From contig NZ_AP023354.1 in the NCBI RefSeq assembly GCF_018324685.1, positions 4,836,001-4,900,000 on the forward strand: a stretch of DNA of 64,000 nucleotides, given 5' to 3'. Below, piece after piece: positions 17,633-24,784 of this stretch; position 1 is the stretch's first letter; each line of letters begins with the position of its first letter. The DNA is from Actinocatenispora sera. Lineage in GTDB: Bacteria; Actinomycetota; Actinomycetes; Mycobacteriales; Micromonosporaceae. The translations under genes were made by a program, and so were the position numbers. The notes below the pieces were generated by a model. It made no database searches. It was not told the DNA's origin and worked only from the letters and a program-made list of their open reading frames with translations.

Positions 17633-18295
17633 ATGTCGGGTGAGGGCATCGACCAGTGGACCGGCCGGCATGCTTGCGCGCTAGAAGCGGCGCTCAGGCT
17701 CACTCAAGAGCAGTTCGCCGCGAGGCTTGGCGCCGGTCGTCGGACGGTGACGGACTGGCACAAGCGACCCGACATGGTGATCACCAAGGGCTTGCAGGCC
17801 GAACTCGACCACCTGTACGAGAGCGTTGACGACGGCGTACGGGCTCGGTTCGCAGCACAGCTCGGACCCGACGTGGCAGAGCCCGACGAACCGGAGCCGA
17901 TCGCCGCGCTGACGGTCGCTATCGCCGTGGTGTTCGAGGCGGACCGCGTGCTGATCGTGTGCCGTCGTGACGAGGACTCGTCAGGCATCACCTGGCAGTT
18001 CCCCGCTGGGATCGTGAAGCCCGGATCATCGGCGCAGACGACGGCCGTCCGGGAAACGCTGGCTGAGACCGGCGTGCGATGCGTTGCGAGGAAGCCGCTC
18101 GGTGGACGCATCCACCCTGTGACCAGGGTGCGTGCCGAATACTTCATGTGTGAGTACTTGGCCGGCGAAGCCGAGAACCGCGACCCGGCGGAAAACGTCG
18201 ACGTAATATGGGCGCCGCGAACGAGCGTTACTCGATTCATTCCGGCGGATCGAATCTTTCGGCCCGTGTTGGACCTACTGGAGGGAAAGCAATGA
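17633..18295 (+). CDS. HTH-Nudix fusion protein with degenerate Nudix box
   Basis: 220 residues. N-terminal HTH-like region (ALRLTQEQFAARLGAGRRTVTDWHKRPDMVITKGLQAELDHLY, about 19-62) fused to a Nudix domain (about 90-215). The Nudix box has G126, R140, E141, E145 and G147, but the glutamate expected at 132 is Ser and the one at 144 is Ala. Hydrolysis may therefore be impaired and the domain may sense a nucleotide instead. Known HTH-Nudix regulators such as NrtR have the opposite domain order. ATG 17633 is preferred over 17615. The stop overlaps the next Nudix start as ATGA. Confidence 0.78.
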   Translation: MSGEGIDQWTGRHACALEAALRLTQEQFAARLGAGRRTVTDWHKRPDMVITKGLQAELDHLYESVDDGVRARFAAQLGPDVAEPDEPEPIAALTVAIAVVFEADRVLIVCRRDEDSSGITWQFPAGIVKPGSSAQTTAVRETLAETGVRCVARKPLGGRIHPVTRVRAEYFMCEYLAGEAENRDPAENVDVIWAPRTSVTRFIPADRIFRPVLDLLEGKQ

Positions 18296-18699
18296 CCACG
18301 CCCCAGGAAGCGCGCCCACCGATCGCCGCCGCCATCATCGTTCAAGACGGTCAGGTTCTGATGGTGCAGCGCCGCGTCAAGGAAGGTTCGCTCTCGTGGC
18401 AGTTCCCCGCGGGGCAGGTTGAGTCTGGCGAGACCTGCTCGGACGCGGCCGTGCGCGAAACTCAGGAAGAAGTCGGGCTCACCGTCGAACCGGTGAAAGA
18501 ACTCGGCGAGCGTGTTCACCCGGCAACGAAGCGAACCATGATCTACGTGGCGTGCCGCGCGGTATCCGGTACCGCGCGGCTCGTGGACGACGACGAGTTG
18601 GCCGCCGTCGAATGGTGCGATCGGCCGAAACTCTCGGAGTACGTCCCGTACCCGTTCTACGAGCCTGTACAGGAGTACCTCGACGCAGCGCTCGCTTAG
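18292..18699 (+). CDS. Nudix hydrolase with intact active site
   Basis: 135 residues. Complete Nudix box: G41-x5-E47-x7-R55-E56-x2-E59-E60-x-G62-L63 (GQVESGETCSDAAVRETQEEVGL). Substrate (modified dNTP, ADP-ribose, other) cannot be read. ATG 18292 overlaps the upstream HTH-Nudix stop by 4 nt and has GGAGGG upstream, so the two Nudix proteins are made together. The pSAM2 transfer-immunity factor Pif is a Nudix protein, so immunity against re-entry of the element is one possible role; nucleotide-pool cleaning is another. Confidence 0.88.
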   Translation: MTTPQEARPPIAAAIIVQDGQVLMVQRRVKEGSLSWQFPAGQVESGETCSDAAVRETQEEVGLTVEPVKELGERVHPATKRTMIYVACRAVSGTARLVDDDELAAVEWCDRPKLSEYVPYPFYEPVQEYLDAALA

Positions 18700-19007
18700 C
18701 TCTCCTGCGGCTCTGGCAGTAGGTGCGCGAACCTCGACCGCACGACGCCATCGTGTAGGCGCTCCGGAAGCTCTATCCCACCGATGTTCAGGCGGCGGGT
18801 TGTGACCTCTTCGAGCGTGTCGGCCGAAATCGATTCCGCGTGATCGAGGCACTTGATCGCGTATTTTTCCGCATTCGGAATGTCGGCGCGCCAACGGTAA
18901 ATCTCCGTTAGCGCATAAGCATACTCCATTGCGGACCGATGATCAGCCGCGATAACGGACTCGTCGTACTCGCGGATTAGCTCATCCGGCCGGGCTGTAA
19001 CCTGCAT
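18696..19007 (-). CDS. Hypothetical small helical protein
   Basis: 103 residues, acidic-basic mixed and mostly helical (ELIREYDESVIAADHRSAMEYAYALTEIYRWRADIPNAEKYAIKCLDHAESI), with a TPR-like rhythm. ATG 19007, with a GAGGA ribosome-binding site. It ends convergently on the Nudix gene (stops overlap) and follows the NDK-like gene by 7 nt on the same strand. I do not recognise the family. Confidence 0.6.
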   Translation of the reverse strand: MQVTARPDELIREYDESVIAADHRSAMEYAYALTEIYRWRADIPNAEKYAIKCLDHAESISADTLEEVTTRRLNIGGIELPERLHDGVVRSRFAHLLPEPQES

Positions 19008-19014
19008 TGCATCC

Positions 19015-19509
19015 TCAGAAAGTGAATCGTTCCGCGGCGGTCTGGTAATCGAAGAGCTCGTCAGGCGAGAACCACAGATCTACTTCATACTTTGCCTCGT
19101 CAACGTTTCCGGACGCGTGAACGAGGTTCAGAACGGGCTTGTGGTTTTCCTGAGTGAACGCCTTCGAGGTGTGGACGAAGTCGCCTCGAATAGTGCCGGC
19201 GGGAGCTTCGTTTGGGAAGGTATTTCCTACGAGCCGGCGGACGTTCGCAACGGCCTCGACCCCTTCGAGCACAAACGCGATTACCGGCCCGCTCTGCATG
19301 AATCCGGCGATCGCGTCGTACACCGATTGACCGGCGCGCTCTGCCAAGTCGAAGTAGTGCTTCTGTGCGAAGTCGGCGTCAATGACCTTCATCTTTGCGC
19401 CAACGATCTTCAACCCGGCGTCCTCGAACCGCTGCATCAGCCGTCCGACCAGTCCGCGGGCAACCGCGTCCGGCTTCAGCACCACGAGGGTGCGTTCGAT
19501 CCCGGCCAC
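19015..19509 (-). CDS. Nucleoside diphosphate kinase carried by element A
   Basis: 164 residues. N-terminus AGIERTLVVLKPDAVARGLVGRLMQRFEDAGLKIVGAKM with K12, GTIRGDF at about 105-111, and the phosphorylated histidine H131 in NLVHASGN. NDK transfers the gamma-phosphate between NTPs and NDPs by a ping-pong mechanism. Compared with the usual short bacterial form, an insertion of roughly ten residues precedes the active site and the C-terminus is extended, so this is a divergent lineage rather than a duplicate of the housekeeping gene. GTG 19509, with GAAGGAGA upstream. It looks like accessory cargo. Confidence 0.9.
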   Translation of the reverse strand: MAGIERTLVVLKPDAVARGLVGRLMQRFEDAGLKIVGAKMKVIDADFAQKHYFDLAERAGQSVYDAIAGFMQSGPVIAFVLEGVEAVANVRRLVGNTFPNEAPAGTIRGDFVHTSKAFTQENHKPVLNLVHASGNVDEAKYEVDLWFSPDELFDYQTAAERFTF

Positions 19510-19623
19510 CTGGTGTTCTCCTTCGCTGTCGAGAGGTGTCTAGCTACCAGCCTGCCCTACAGCATTCAAGCCGCCTGGGCCGACCTCACCGGGCGTGTGC
19601 CGGACCTCGATCGTGCCAGACCC

Positions 19624-19706
19624 CCTCCCCGGTGGCACGAATGGCACGAATGGCATAAGCGCAGGTCACACCATCGGTGCCACTGGCACGAATGGTGGCA
19701 CGGATG
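19624..19706. repeat. 83-bp inverted duplication, copy 2 (non-coding)
   Basis: Reverse complement of 13907-13989 with about three differences, containing GGCACGAAT repeats and the GTGCCAC/GTGGCAC dyad. It lies in the non-coding right part of element A. Confidence 0.8.
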
Positions 19707-19802
19707 CCCGTGACGGAATCCGCCTGGCGGGTTCTGTCACCCGGTCCGCCGCACGCGTGACGCAACGGCCGCGGTGAATACGTCACCAGGCGCACCCGGA
19801 CT

Positions 19803-19852
19803 GAGATGCCCCCGCCGCCGCGGGCGGCCGGTCGCGGCGGCGCGGGCATCTC
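19803..19852. repeat. 20-bp-stem hairpin in the right end of element A
   Basis: Arms at 19803-19822 and 19833-19852 (GAGATGCCC...CGCCGCCGCG and complement) pair at 19 of 20 positions with a 10-nt loop. Could be a strong terminator or a structural origin/transfer site. Confidence 0.7.
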
Positions 19853-19862
19853 GCGATGCGGC

Positions 19863-19890
19863 GACGAAACACCGTCGACGGTGTTTCGTC
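19863..19890. repeat. Perfect 28-bp palindrome
   Basis: Half-site GACGAAACACCGTC followed directly by its complement, no spacer, 10 nt after the hairpin. Size and perfection suggest a dimeric protein binding site or a resolution/nicking site. Confidence 0.8.
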
Positions 19891-20122
19891 ACTCGTGGCC
19901 GCCTGCCTGGTAGGTGACGGATGGGCCCTCAGCCGGCGCGAGACAGCCTGACGCCCTTCAGGACACTTCCGGTGCACGAGCGCGGCGACGCTCTCTCTGA
20001 GAGCAAACTAGCGGCCTCTGAGACGGCCATAGACGGCCGAAATCGGCTCGGTGGTGGTCCAGTAAGGGCCGACAGCTAGACGCTAGGTCCCTGGTAGGCG
20101 GCAGGAAGTGCGGCTAGCGGCC

Positions 20123-20160
20123 CCGCTAGGTCTAGCGGCACGACCCGCTAGGTCTAGCGG
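20123..20160. repeat. Two tandem CCGCTAGGTCTAGCGG palindromes
   Basis: 16-bp palindromes at 20123-20138 and 20145-20160, 22 bp apart (two helical turns), close to the right att of element A. Related CTAGCGG motifs surround them. Likely excisionase or regulator sites. Confidence 0.65.
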
Positions 20161-20187
20161 GCGGGGGCGACGAGCGGACCGACGAGC

Positions 20188-20205
20188 GGGGACCAAGCGG
20201 GGACC
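20188..20205 (+). repeat. Phased GGGGACC pair, right end of element A
   Basis: GGGGACC at 20188-20194 and 20199-20205, same 11-bp spacing and orientation as at 10901-10918, about 95 bp from att copy 2. Confidence 0.6.
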
Positions 20206-20300
20206 ACACGCCATGCACGCAATCGGCCGGCACGCTCGCCAGCGCCCGGCGTCCGGGTCGCTGTATTCGCATGACCTGCACGTTTAGCTACCCGCCCGTC

Positions 20301-20345
20301 CTGGGGGTCAAGGGGTCGTGGGTTCGAATCCCGCCGTCCCGACAG
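20301..20345 (+). repeat. att core copy 2 (junction of elements A and B)
   Basis: Identical to 10761-10805. Flanks differ on both sides (preceding CCCGCCCGTC, following TTTCTCAG), so it marks the boundary between the two elements. Confidence 0.95.
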
Positions 20346-20352
20346 TTTCTCA

Positions 20353-20392
20353 GATGCCCCTCCACCAGCGGAAACGTTGGCGGAGGGGCATC
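20353..20392. terminator. Hairpin following att copy 2
   Basis: GATGCCCCTCC...CAGCG pairs with CGTTGGCGGAGGGGCATC over 18 positions with two mismatches, loop GAAA-like. It occupies the position of the tRNA terminator in the excised form and also lies 3' of the element B integrase. Confidence 0.65.
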
Positions 20393-20415
20393 GCCGTCCC
20401 AGGGGTACCACTCCC

Positions 20416-20439
20416 CTGACAGCAGCCGTTGACAGCAAC
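20416..20439 (+). repeat. Terminal 24-bp repeat of element B, left copy
   Basis: CTGACAGCAGC-C-GTTGACAGCAAC; differs from 27136-27159 at one base. Same orientation at both ends, consistent with arm-type integrase sites. It runs into the TTGACA-N6-TGTCAA motif at the end of int. Confidence 0.65.
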
Positions 20440-20446
20440 GTGTCAA
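20429..20446. promoter_or_regulatory. TTGACA-N6-TGTCAA site at the 3' end of int B
   Basis: TTGACAGCAACGTGTCAA: 6-bp inverted arms overlapping the integrase stop codon. Two stronger relatives with 8-bp arms lie at 21832 and 22928. Confidence 0.5.
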
Positions 20447-21591
20447 CTCTCGTCGGCCATCACGGCGCCGATCTTGTCGAGCGCCGACCGCTTGTCGTCC
20501 AACGAGACGTGGGCGTAGGTGTTCATGGTCATTTCCAATGTGGAGTGTCCGAGGATCTCCATGACGGTGCGCGGCGGCACCGCGAGCTGTAGTAGGACAC
20601 TGGCGCATCCGTGGCGAAGGTCGTGCAGGCGCACGGTGGGCAGACCCGCATCGGTGCACATCTCCCGGAACAGCCGGGAGCAGTTGCGCGGGTCGATCGG
20701 GGTGCCGATCGAGGTAGTGAAGACGTAGCCGGAATCCGGGTGCCGGTCGTCGAGGTCGATGCGCTCGACGAGCGTCTGGTACCAGTGGTCACGGAGCGCG
20801 CGAAGGACGAGCGCGGGCAGGGGCACGGTCCGCACGGACCGGCGAGTCTTGGTTGGCAGCCGTTCGAGGCCGGCCACGGTGCGTTGCAGGCTCGCGGACA
20901 CGCGAAGCACACCGTTCGTCAGATCTACATCGTCCCACCGGAGCGCCAGGGCTTCACTGCGACGCAGGCCCAACAGAGCGAGGACGACGAACAGCGCGTA
21001 CAGCCGGTAGTCACGAGTATGCCGGAGCAAGGCTTTGACCTGCTCAACGGTCAGCGGCTGCCGTTCCTGTTTCGGTGGTGCAGGCACACGCACCAGCCGG
21101 GCCACGTTCCGCGAGATGATCTCTTCGCGCATGGCATCTTCGAGAGCGACGCGAAGCGTCGTGTGAACGTATTGCACCGTGCGGGCACCGGTGCCCCTCT
21201 TGGCAAGTCCGTCGAGGAACTGACGTACTTCTCGTACGTTCAGTTTGCCGAGCTTCCGCCGACCGATTCCGGGAAGGAGATATTGCTCAACCATGATCCG
21301 ATACGTCTCAAGCGTATTCGGACGTACCCGCTTGCTCACTACCTCGGTGAGCCATTCGGTCAGGTACGCATTCAGCGTCAGTGTTCCCGAGGCAAGCGGC
21401 ACTCCTTGCTGCGCGTGCTTTCGCAGCTCCGCCAATTTGTCTTCTACCTCGGTCCGAGTTTTGCCGTACACAGGCTTACGGCGACGAGTTCCGTCGGGTT
21501 GCGGGTAGTACAGCTCAGCGACCCACCGGCCATCTTTCCGTTGGTAGATCGTGCCTTCGCCGTTCCGGCGCCGCTTTCCCGGTCCGCTCAT
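20443..21591 (-). CDS. int: Tyrosine recombinase / integrase of element B
   Basis: 382 residues. AP2-like arm-binding start (GEGTIYQRKDGRWVAELYYP), SAM-like core-binding domain (about 72-165), catalytic residues R210 (LGLRRSE), K248, H323-x-x-R326 (HDLRHG), H349 (LGHS) and Y359 (NTYAHV). ATG 21591 overlaps the excisionase stop as ATGA; the frame to 21645 is longer without support. Clearly divergent from the element A integrase, yet flanked by the same att core. Confidence 0.95.
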   Translation of the reverse strand: MSGPGKRRRNGEGTIYQRKDGRWVAELYYPQPDGTRRRKPVYGKTRTEVEDKLAELRKHAQQGVPLASGTLTLNAYLTEWLTEVVSKRVRPNTLETYRIMVEQYLLPGIGRRKLGKLNVREVRQFLDGLAKRGTGARTVQYVHTTLRVALEDAMREEIISRNVARLVRVPAPPKQERQPLTVEQVKALLRHTRDYRLYALFVVLALLGLRRSEALALRWDDVDLTNGVLRVSASLQRTVAGLERLPTKTRRSVRTVPLPALVLRALRDHWYQTLVERIDLDDRHPDSGYVFTTSIGTPIDPRNCSRLFREMCTDAGLPTVRLHDLRHGCASVLLQLAVPPRTVMEILGHSTLEMTMNTYAHVSLDDKRSALDKIGAVMADES

Positions 21592-21782
21592 AGACTCACC
21601 TCTTCTTCCGCGTTGGCCACCAGCCGATCGACCAGCTCCCGACATGCGTCCGCCGGGATCAGCCGACGCTTCCCGATCTTGACCGACGTCAACAGGCGCA
21701 ACCGGATCAGGTCATAGATCGTGCTCTTACACAGGTTCAGCACCTCGCCGGCCTCATCCGGCGACAACAACAGCTTCTCCAA
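21588..21782 (-). CDS. xis: Excisionase (HTH) of element B
   Basis: 64 residues, a single HTH: EKLLLSPDEAGEVLNLCKSTIYDLIRLRLLTSVKIGKRRLIPADACRELVDRL. Typical Xis of pSAM2-like elements: binds next to att and directs excision. Overlaps int by 4 nt. Confidence 0.92.
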   Translation of the reverse strand: MEKLLLSPDEAGEVLNLCKSTIYDLIRLRLLTSVKIGKRRLIPADACRELVDRLVANAEEEVSL

Positions 21783-21831
21783 CCGTCGCTCCCTTCATCC
21801 AAGGCGGTCTGTCCAAACAGGACTCCTTTCG

Positions 21832-21849
21832 TTGACACGCACGTGTCAA
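21832..21849. promoter_or_regulatory. 18-bp palindrome at the 3' end of rep
   Basis: TTGACACG-CA-CGTGTCAA, perfect 8-bp arms, overlapping the rep stop codon. Identical to 22928-22945. Confidence 0.7.
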
Positions 21850-23378
21850 TCGGTCATTGACTGAGCGTGCGCGAGTTCTTCCCGGCCTACCCGTTGCTGC
21901 TCGCGGGCCAGGGCGGCCGACGTGTTGGCGAGCATCGCGTCGCCCAGGGTCCGCCAGCCGGACCCGGAGTAGGTCAGGTTGCCGACCACGAGCGTGGTTT
22001 CCCCGTCGGTGTCCGTCGCGGGGTCGGCGTCGACGGTGCGCCGCCAGATCACCCGGGTGTCGCGCAGGATGCGGAAGGTGATCGAGTAGCGGCGCGACTT
22101 GGTCAGGAAGTGGCCGCCGAAGCCGAGCATGTGCGCCCAGCGCCGCAGCCGCCGCCACTCCGGGACACGGCCCAAGTACCAGCAGGCGTCGATGAGTCGT
22201 TCGGTGTGAGTGCCGTGCTCGTTGGCGTACAGGTCGATGGTCTCGGTGTTGAGCCGGCGCGACACGTGCCCTGTGGCCTCGGTGGACTTGGTGGCGTACT
22301 TGGCCAGGTAGCCGGCCACCAACGAGTCGGTAACCTCCTGGTCTCCGGACAGCTTGACCGGGATCGGCTTGAACTGCTCCCCCCAGGCCAGGTGCCAGCC
22401 GTTCGGTTGGTCCGGGTGTGGGGCGGTGGTGAACGAGGTCCCCGCGGCGGCGAAGGCCAGGGCGTCGGTCAGGTCCACCACGTCCAGTTCGGCTGGCGGG
22501 GCGGTCGCGTCGCCGGTGTCGGGGTCGATGCCGTCGAGGCGGAACACCGCGTGGTAGTGCACCACCCCGCGGGTCTGGAACTCCGCCACCTTGCAGCAGG
22601 TCGCCCGCACCTCCCCGAGCCCGGAGCGGGAGGCGAGCCGCGACAGGTAGCGGTTGACCGCGATCGTGGTCCGGCGCCACAGCTCCGAAGCGCAGGCGTT
22701 GAACGCCACCTGCCCGGCGTAGTCGTAGCAGTCCAGACACAGCGGCATCCCCAGCACGTGGGCGCCCTTGTCGTGGAGGGCATGGCAGGCCAGCTCGACC
22801 CCGTGCGGGCACACCTCGGGATTGCGGCGAGGTCGGCACGGCAGCGGCTGCCCAGCCTTGGACGTGCGGCGGGTGTGCACCACGCCGAACGAGGGAGCGG
22901 TGAGGGTGGCGAACACCGCCGGGCGGATTGACACGCACGTGTCAACACCCTTCCCGCCGACCATCCCAGCCCGGATGAGCTGGAAGGCATCCCGCCGGTA
23001 GACCTCGGCGCAGTGCGGGCACACCGACGAGCGCCGGTTCCCGCACGCCTTGTAGATCGCCCCGTCGGGCATGTCCTGCGTCGAGGTGGTGCCGAGCAGC
23101 GCGCCGGTAGCGGCGTCGATCCTGTCGATCGATCCCGTCAGCCGAACCGGGTTTGAGCAGCCGGCAGCCGAGCGCACATGCCCCAGCCACGCCTCCACAT
23201 CACCCGAGGCGGCACGTTCGATCGCAGTACGGGTCGCACCACCCCGCGACCCTGAGCCGAGCGTGTCGTCCAGGGTGCGCGACAGCCGGAACGACGCCCG
23301 TGTTTCGGCGCACGCACCCGCATCCGAGACCACCGCCAGGGCAGCCTCGGGTGCGAGTGTGACCGTCGAACTGGTCAC
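21846..23378 (-). CDS. repSA: RepSA-like rolling-circle replication initiator
   Basis: 510 residues. N-terminal Cys-rich segment (CGNRRSSVCPHCAEVYRRDAFQLIRAGM...CPHGVELACHALHDKG...CLDCYDYAG) is followed by the HUH endonuclease motif VVHYHAVFRLD and a downstream GYLAKYATKSTE helix carrying the candidate nucleophilic tyrosine. This is the architecture of the pSAM2 replication initiator, which nicks the double-strand origin. It overlaps the upstream small HTH gene by 4 nt. An 18-bp palindrome lies inside the gene at 22928 and another at its end. Confidence 0.92.
   Translation of the reverse strand: MTSSTVTLAPEAALAVVSDAGACAETRASFRLSRTLDDTLGSGSRGGATRTAIERAASGDVEAWLGHVRSAAGCSNPVRLTGSIDRIDAATGALLGTTSTQDMPDGAIYKACGNRRSSVCPHCAEVYRRDAFQLIRAGMVGGKGVDTCVSIRPAVFATLTAPSFGVVHTRRTSKAGQPLPCRPRRNPEVCPHGVELACHALHDKGAHVLGMPLCLDCYDYAGQVAFNACASELWRRTTIAVNRYLSRLASRSGLGEVRATCCKVAEFQTRGVVHYHAVFRLDGIDPDTGDATAPPAELDVVDLTDALAFAAAGTSFTTAPHPDQPNGWHLAWGEQFKPIPVKLSGDQEVTDSLVAGYLAKYATKSTEATGHVSRRLNTETIDLYANEHGTHTERLIDACWYLGRVPEWRRLRRWAHMLGFGGHFLTKSRRYSITFRILRDTRVIWRRTVDADPATDTDGETTLVVGNLTYSGSGWRTLGDAMLANTSAALAREQQRVGREELAHAQSMTD
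22928..22945. promoter_or_regulatory. 18-bp palindrome inside rep
   Basis: Second identical copy of TTGACACG-CA-CGTGTCAA, within the rep coding region, 1,096 bp from the copy at the rep stop. A repeated perfect palindrome inside a coding sequence is unlikely by chance. Possible double-strand origin or repressor site. Confidence 0.7.
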
Positions 23379-23599
23379 GCGTCACCGCCCAGAGCGCGGG
23401 ACATCAGATACCGGAAGTAGCCCGGTACCGGCTCACGCAGGTTCTCCCACAAGAAGACCTGCCGGGCCATCAGCCAGGTGTCCGGCAACGCCAGACCCTC
23501 ACGACCGGCCAACACCTTCATCCGGCCGATCAACTGCACCGGCTCCCACCCACGCGACAGGCGCGCGGACCGGTACGGATTCGTTGCGGCAGCAGCCAT
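23375..23599 (-). CDS. Small XRE-like HTH protein
   Basis: 74 residues; NPYRSARLSRGWEPVQLIGRMKVLAGREGLALPDTWLMARQVFLWENLREPVPGYFRYLMSRALG matches the HTH that begins many actinobacterial XRE-TPR regulators, here without the TPR part. Overlaps rep by 4 nt. Possibly a copy-number or transfer regulator. Confidence 0.7.
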   Translation of the reverse strand: MAAAATNPYRSARLSRGWEPVQLIGRMKVLAGREGLALPDTWLMARQVFLWENLREPVPGYFRYLMSRALGGDA

Positions 23600-24328
23600 T
23601 CAGGCCACCACCCGCAACGTGGAGGCAGGCGCAGCCTGCACCAGGTCCGCCTGATCGAACAGGCACTCGAACGCCAGCCGGTAGGCGGTCACCAGACCAC
23701 CACCAGGAAGCCGACGCGCGTGCATCACCGGCCACGCCGGCGCCGGGCAGCCTTCCAGGGCCGACCGCACCATCATGTCGTCGTCACCGCGCACCAGCAC
23801 GGTCGACAACGGGCACGCCGCACGAGCCAGCGTGACGTTGGCGTAGCCGAGCAACGGAGCGTAGAAGCGCTCCAGCCACTCCACCCGCGACGCGGGCGTC
23901 TGCCGAGTGGCGTACTGCCGGCTGGGCAACACGACCCGCACCGCCACGCCCGAATCGGCGCGATCGGCCAACAGGTCGACCAGACCCGGCTGGGCGAAGT
24001 CGCCCTGAACATCGATGCCGACCGTGGCCGCCTCAAGCAGCCCGGACAACAGCATCGCCGGAACCTCGGTCAGACCGGCGTAGAAGCCGACCAGCTCCGA
24101 GGTCGGTGCCACCTCAGCCTTGGGCTGCCCGAACGACGGCCACAGGTTGTTCGGCTGGGTGTGGAGCAGCCGCGCGACGGCGACCGCGATACGCGGGTGC
24201 GGAACCCGCCCGTTTTGGACCCACCGCTGTACGGTCTTCGGGTCCACCTGAGCCTTCTCGGCCAGGGTGTTGTACGACTCCCCGGCAGCGGTCAACGCCG
24301 CGTACAGCCGATCATTGCGGACAGCCAT
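23600..24328 (-). CDS. XRE-family regulator with C-terminal unknown domain
   Basis: 242 residues. HTH at about 5-60 (LYAALTAAGESYNTLAEKAQVDPKTVQRWVQNGRVPHPRIAVAVARLL). The rest contains alternating strands (GIDVQGDFAQPGLVDLLADRADSGVAVRVVLPSRQ...LVRGDDDMMVRSALEG), a pattern seen in regulator families of actinomycete elements. The fold is not assigned. ATG 24328 overlaps the upstream stop (TGATG); GTG 24331 is an alternative. Confidence 0.75.
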   Translation of the reverse strand: MAVRNDRLYAALTAAGESYNTLAEKAQVDPKTVQRWVQNGRVPHPRIAVAVARLLHTQPNNLWPSFGQPKAEVAPTSELVGFYAGLTEVPAMLLSGLLEAATVGIDVQGDFAQPGLVDLLADRADSGVAVRVVLPSRQYATRQTPASRVEWLERFYAPLLGYANVTLARAACPLSTVLVRGDDDMMVRSALEGCPAPAWPVMHARRLPGGGLVTAYRLAFECLFDQADLVQAAPASTLRVVA

Positions 24329-24615
24329 CACGCCACCGCCAGACCGGCCTGAGCCATGTTGGCCAAGTCGATCTCGTCCGGCTCGAAGCCGGGGTTCTCC
24401 AGGATCTGGTCCCGCGGGACGAACACCCGCTGATACACCGCGATCTCCGCGTTGAGATCCCGGATGTACTGACGCAGCTCCGCCGCGTCACAGCAATCCA
24501 TGTACAGCTCGAGGTTGTCACCCTCCAACGGAGTGGTGTAGTAGTCGTTCGAGCCGCTGACCGGCGCCAGCACACACGGCCGCCCGGCCTCACCTGAGGT
24601 ACGCTCAGCGTGCAT
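24328..24615 (-). CDS. Hypothetical protein at the head of the rep operon
   Basis: 95 residues, acidic, soluble (NDYYTTPLEGDNLELYMDCCDAAELRQYIRDLNAEIAVYQRVFVPRDQILENPGFEPDEIDLANMAQ). ATG 24615 with AAGGAG 7 nt upstream. First gene of the operon orf-XRE-HTH-rep-xis-int. Family not recognised. Confidence 0.65.
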   Translation of the reverse strand: MHAERTSGEAGRPCVLAPVSGSNDYYTTPLEGDNLELYMDCCDAAELRQYIRDLNAEIAVYQRVFVPRDQILENPGFEPDEIDLANMAQAGLAVA

Positions 24616-24784
24616 CGTAAACTCCTTTGGCTAGGACGATGCGTAGGGCCTCGGTGGGTTGCACCCCACCGGGGCCTCTTCGTGCCAGGCTCATTTGGCT
24701 ACTGCCGGAGCTGCGCGAAGAGGCCAAGGTTTCTTGCCCGCTTCCATCACACCCCAACGGCCAGCGGTTGTGCAGATGACAGTG

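Larger units (their letters stand above)
19707..20300. other. Non-coding right end of element A
   Basis: About 600 nt with no gene I can support. It holds, in order: a 20-bp-stem hairpin (19803-19852), a 28-bp perfect palindrome (19863-19890), two CCGCTAGGTCTAGCGG palindromes (20123, 20145) and the phased GGGGACC boxes (20188-20205). Frames reading RDSNPRPLDPQ across the att copies here are antisense tRNA artefacts. Confidence 0.6.

Noticed and set aside
20301-20345. Additional tRNA genes at att copies 2 and 3
   Set aside because: Only the 3' half of tRNA-Pro is present at 20301 and 27253; the upstream flanks do not supply a D arm or acceptor 5' strand.
20154-20438. Minus-strand frame containing SGRRDSNPRPLDPQ
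   Set aside because: This peptide is the well-known artefact of translating tRNA sequence in antisense; it lies over att copy 2.
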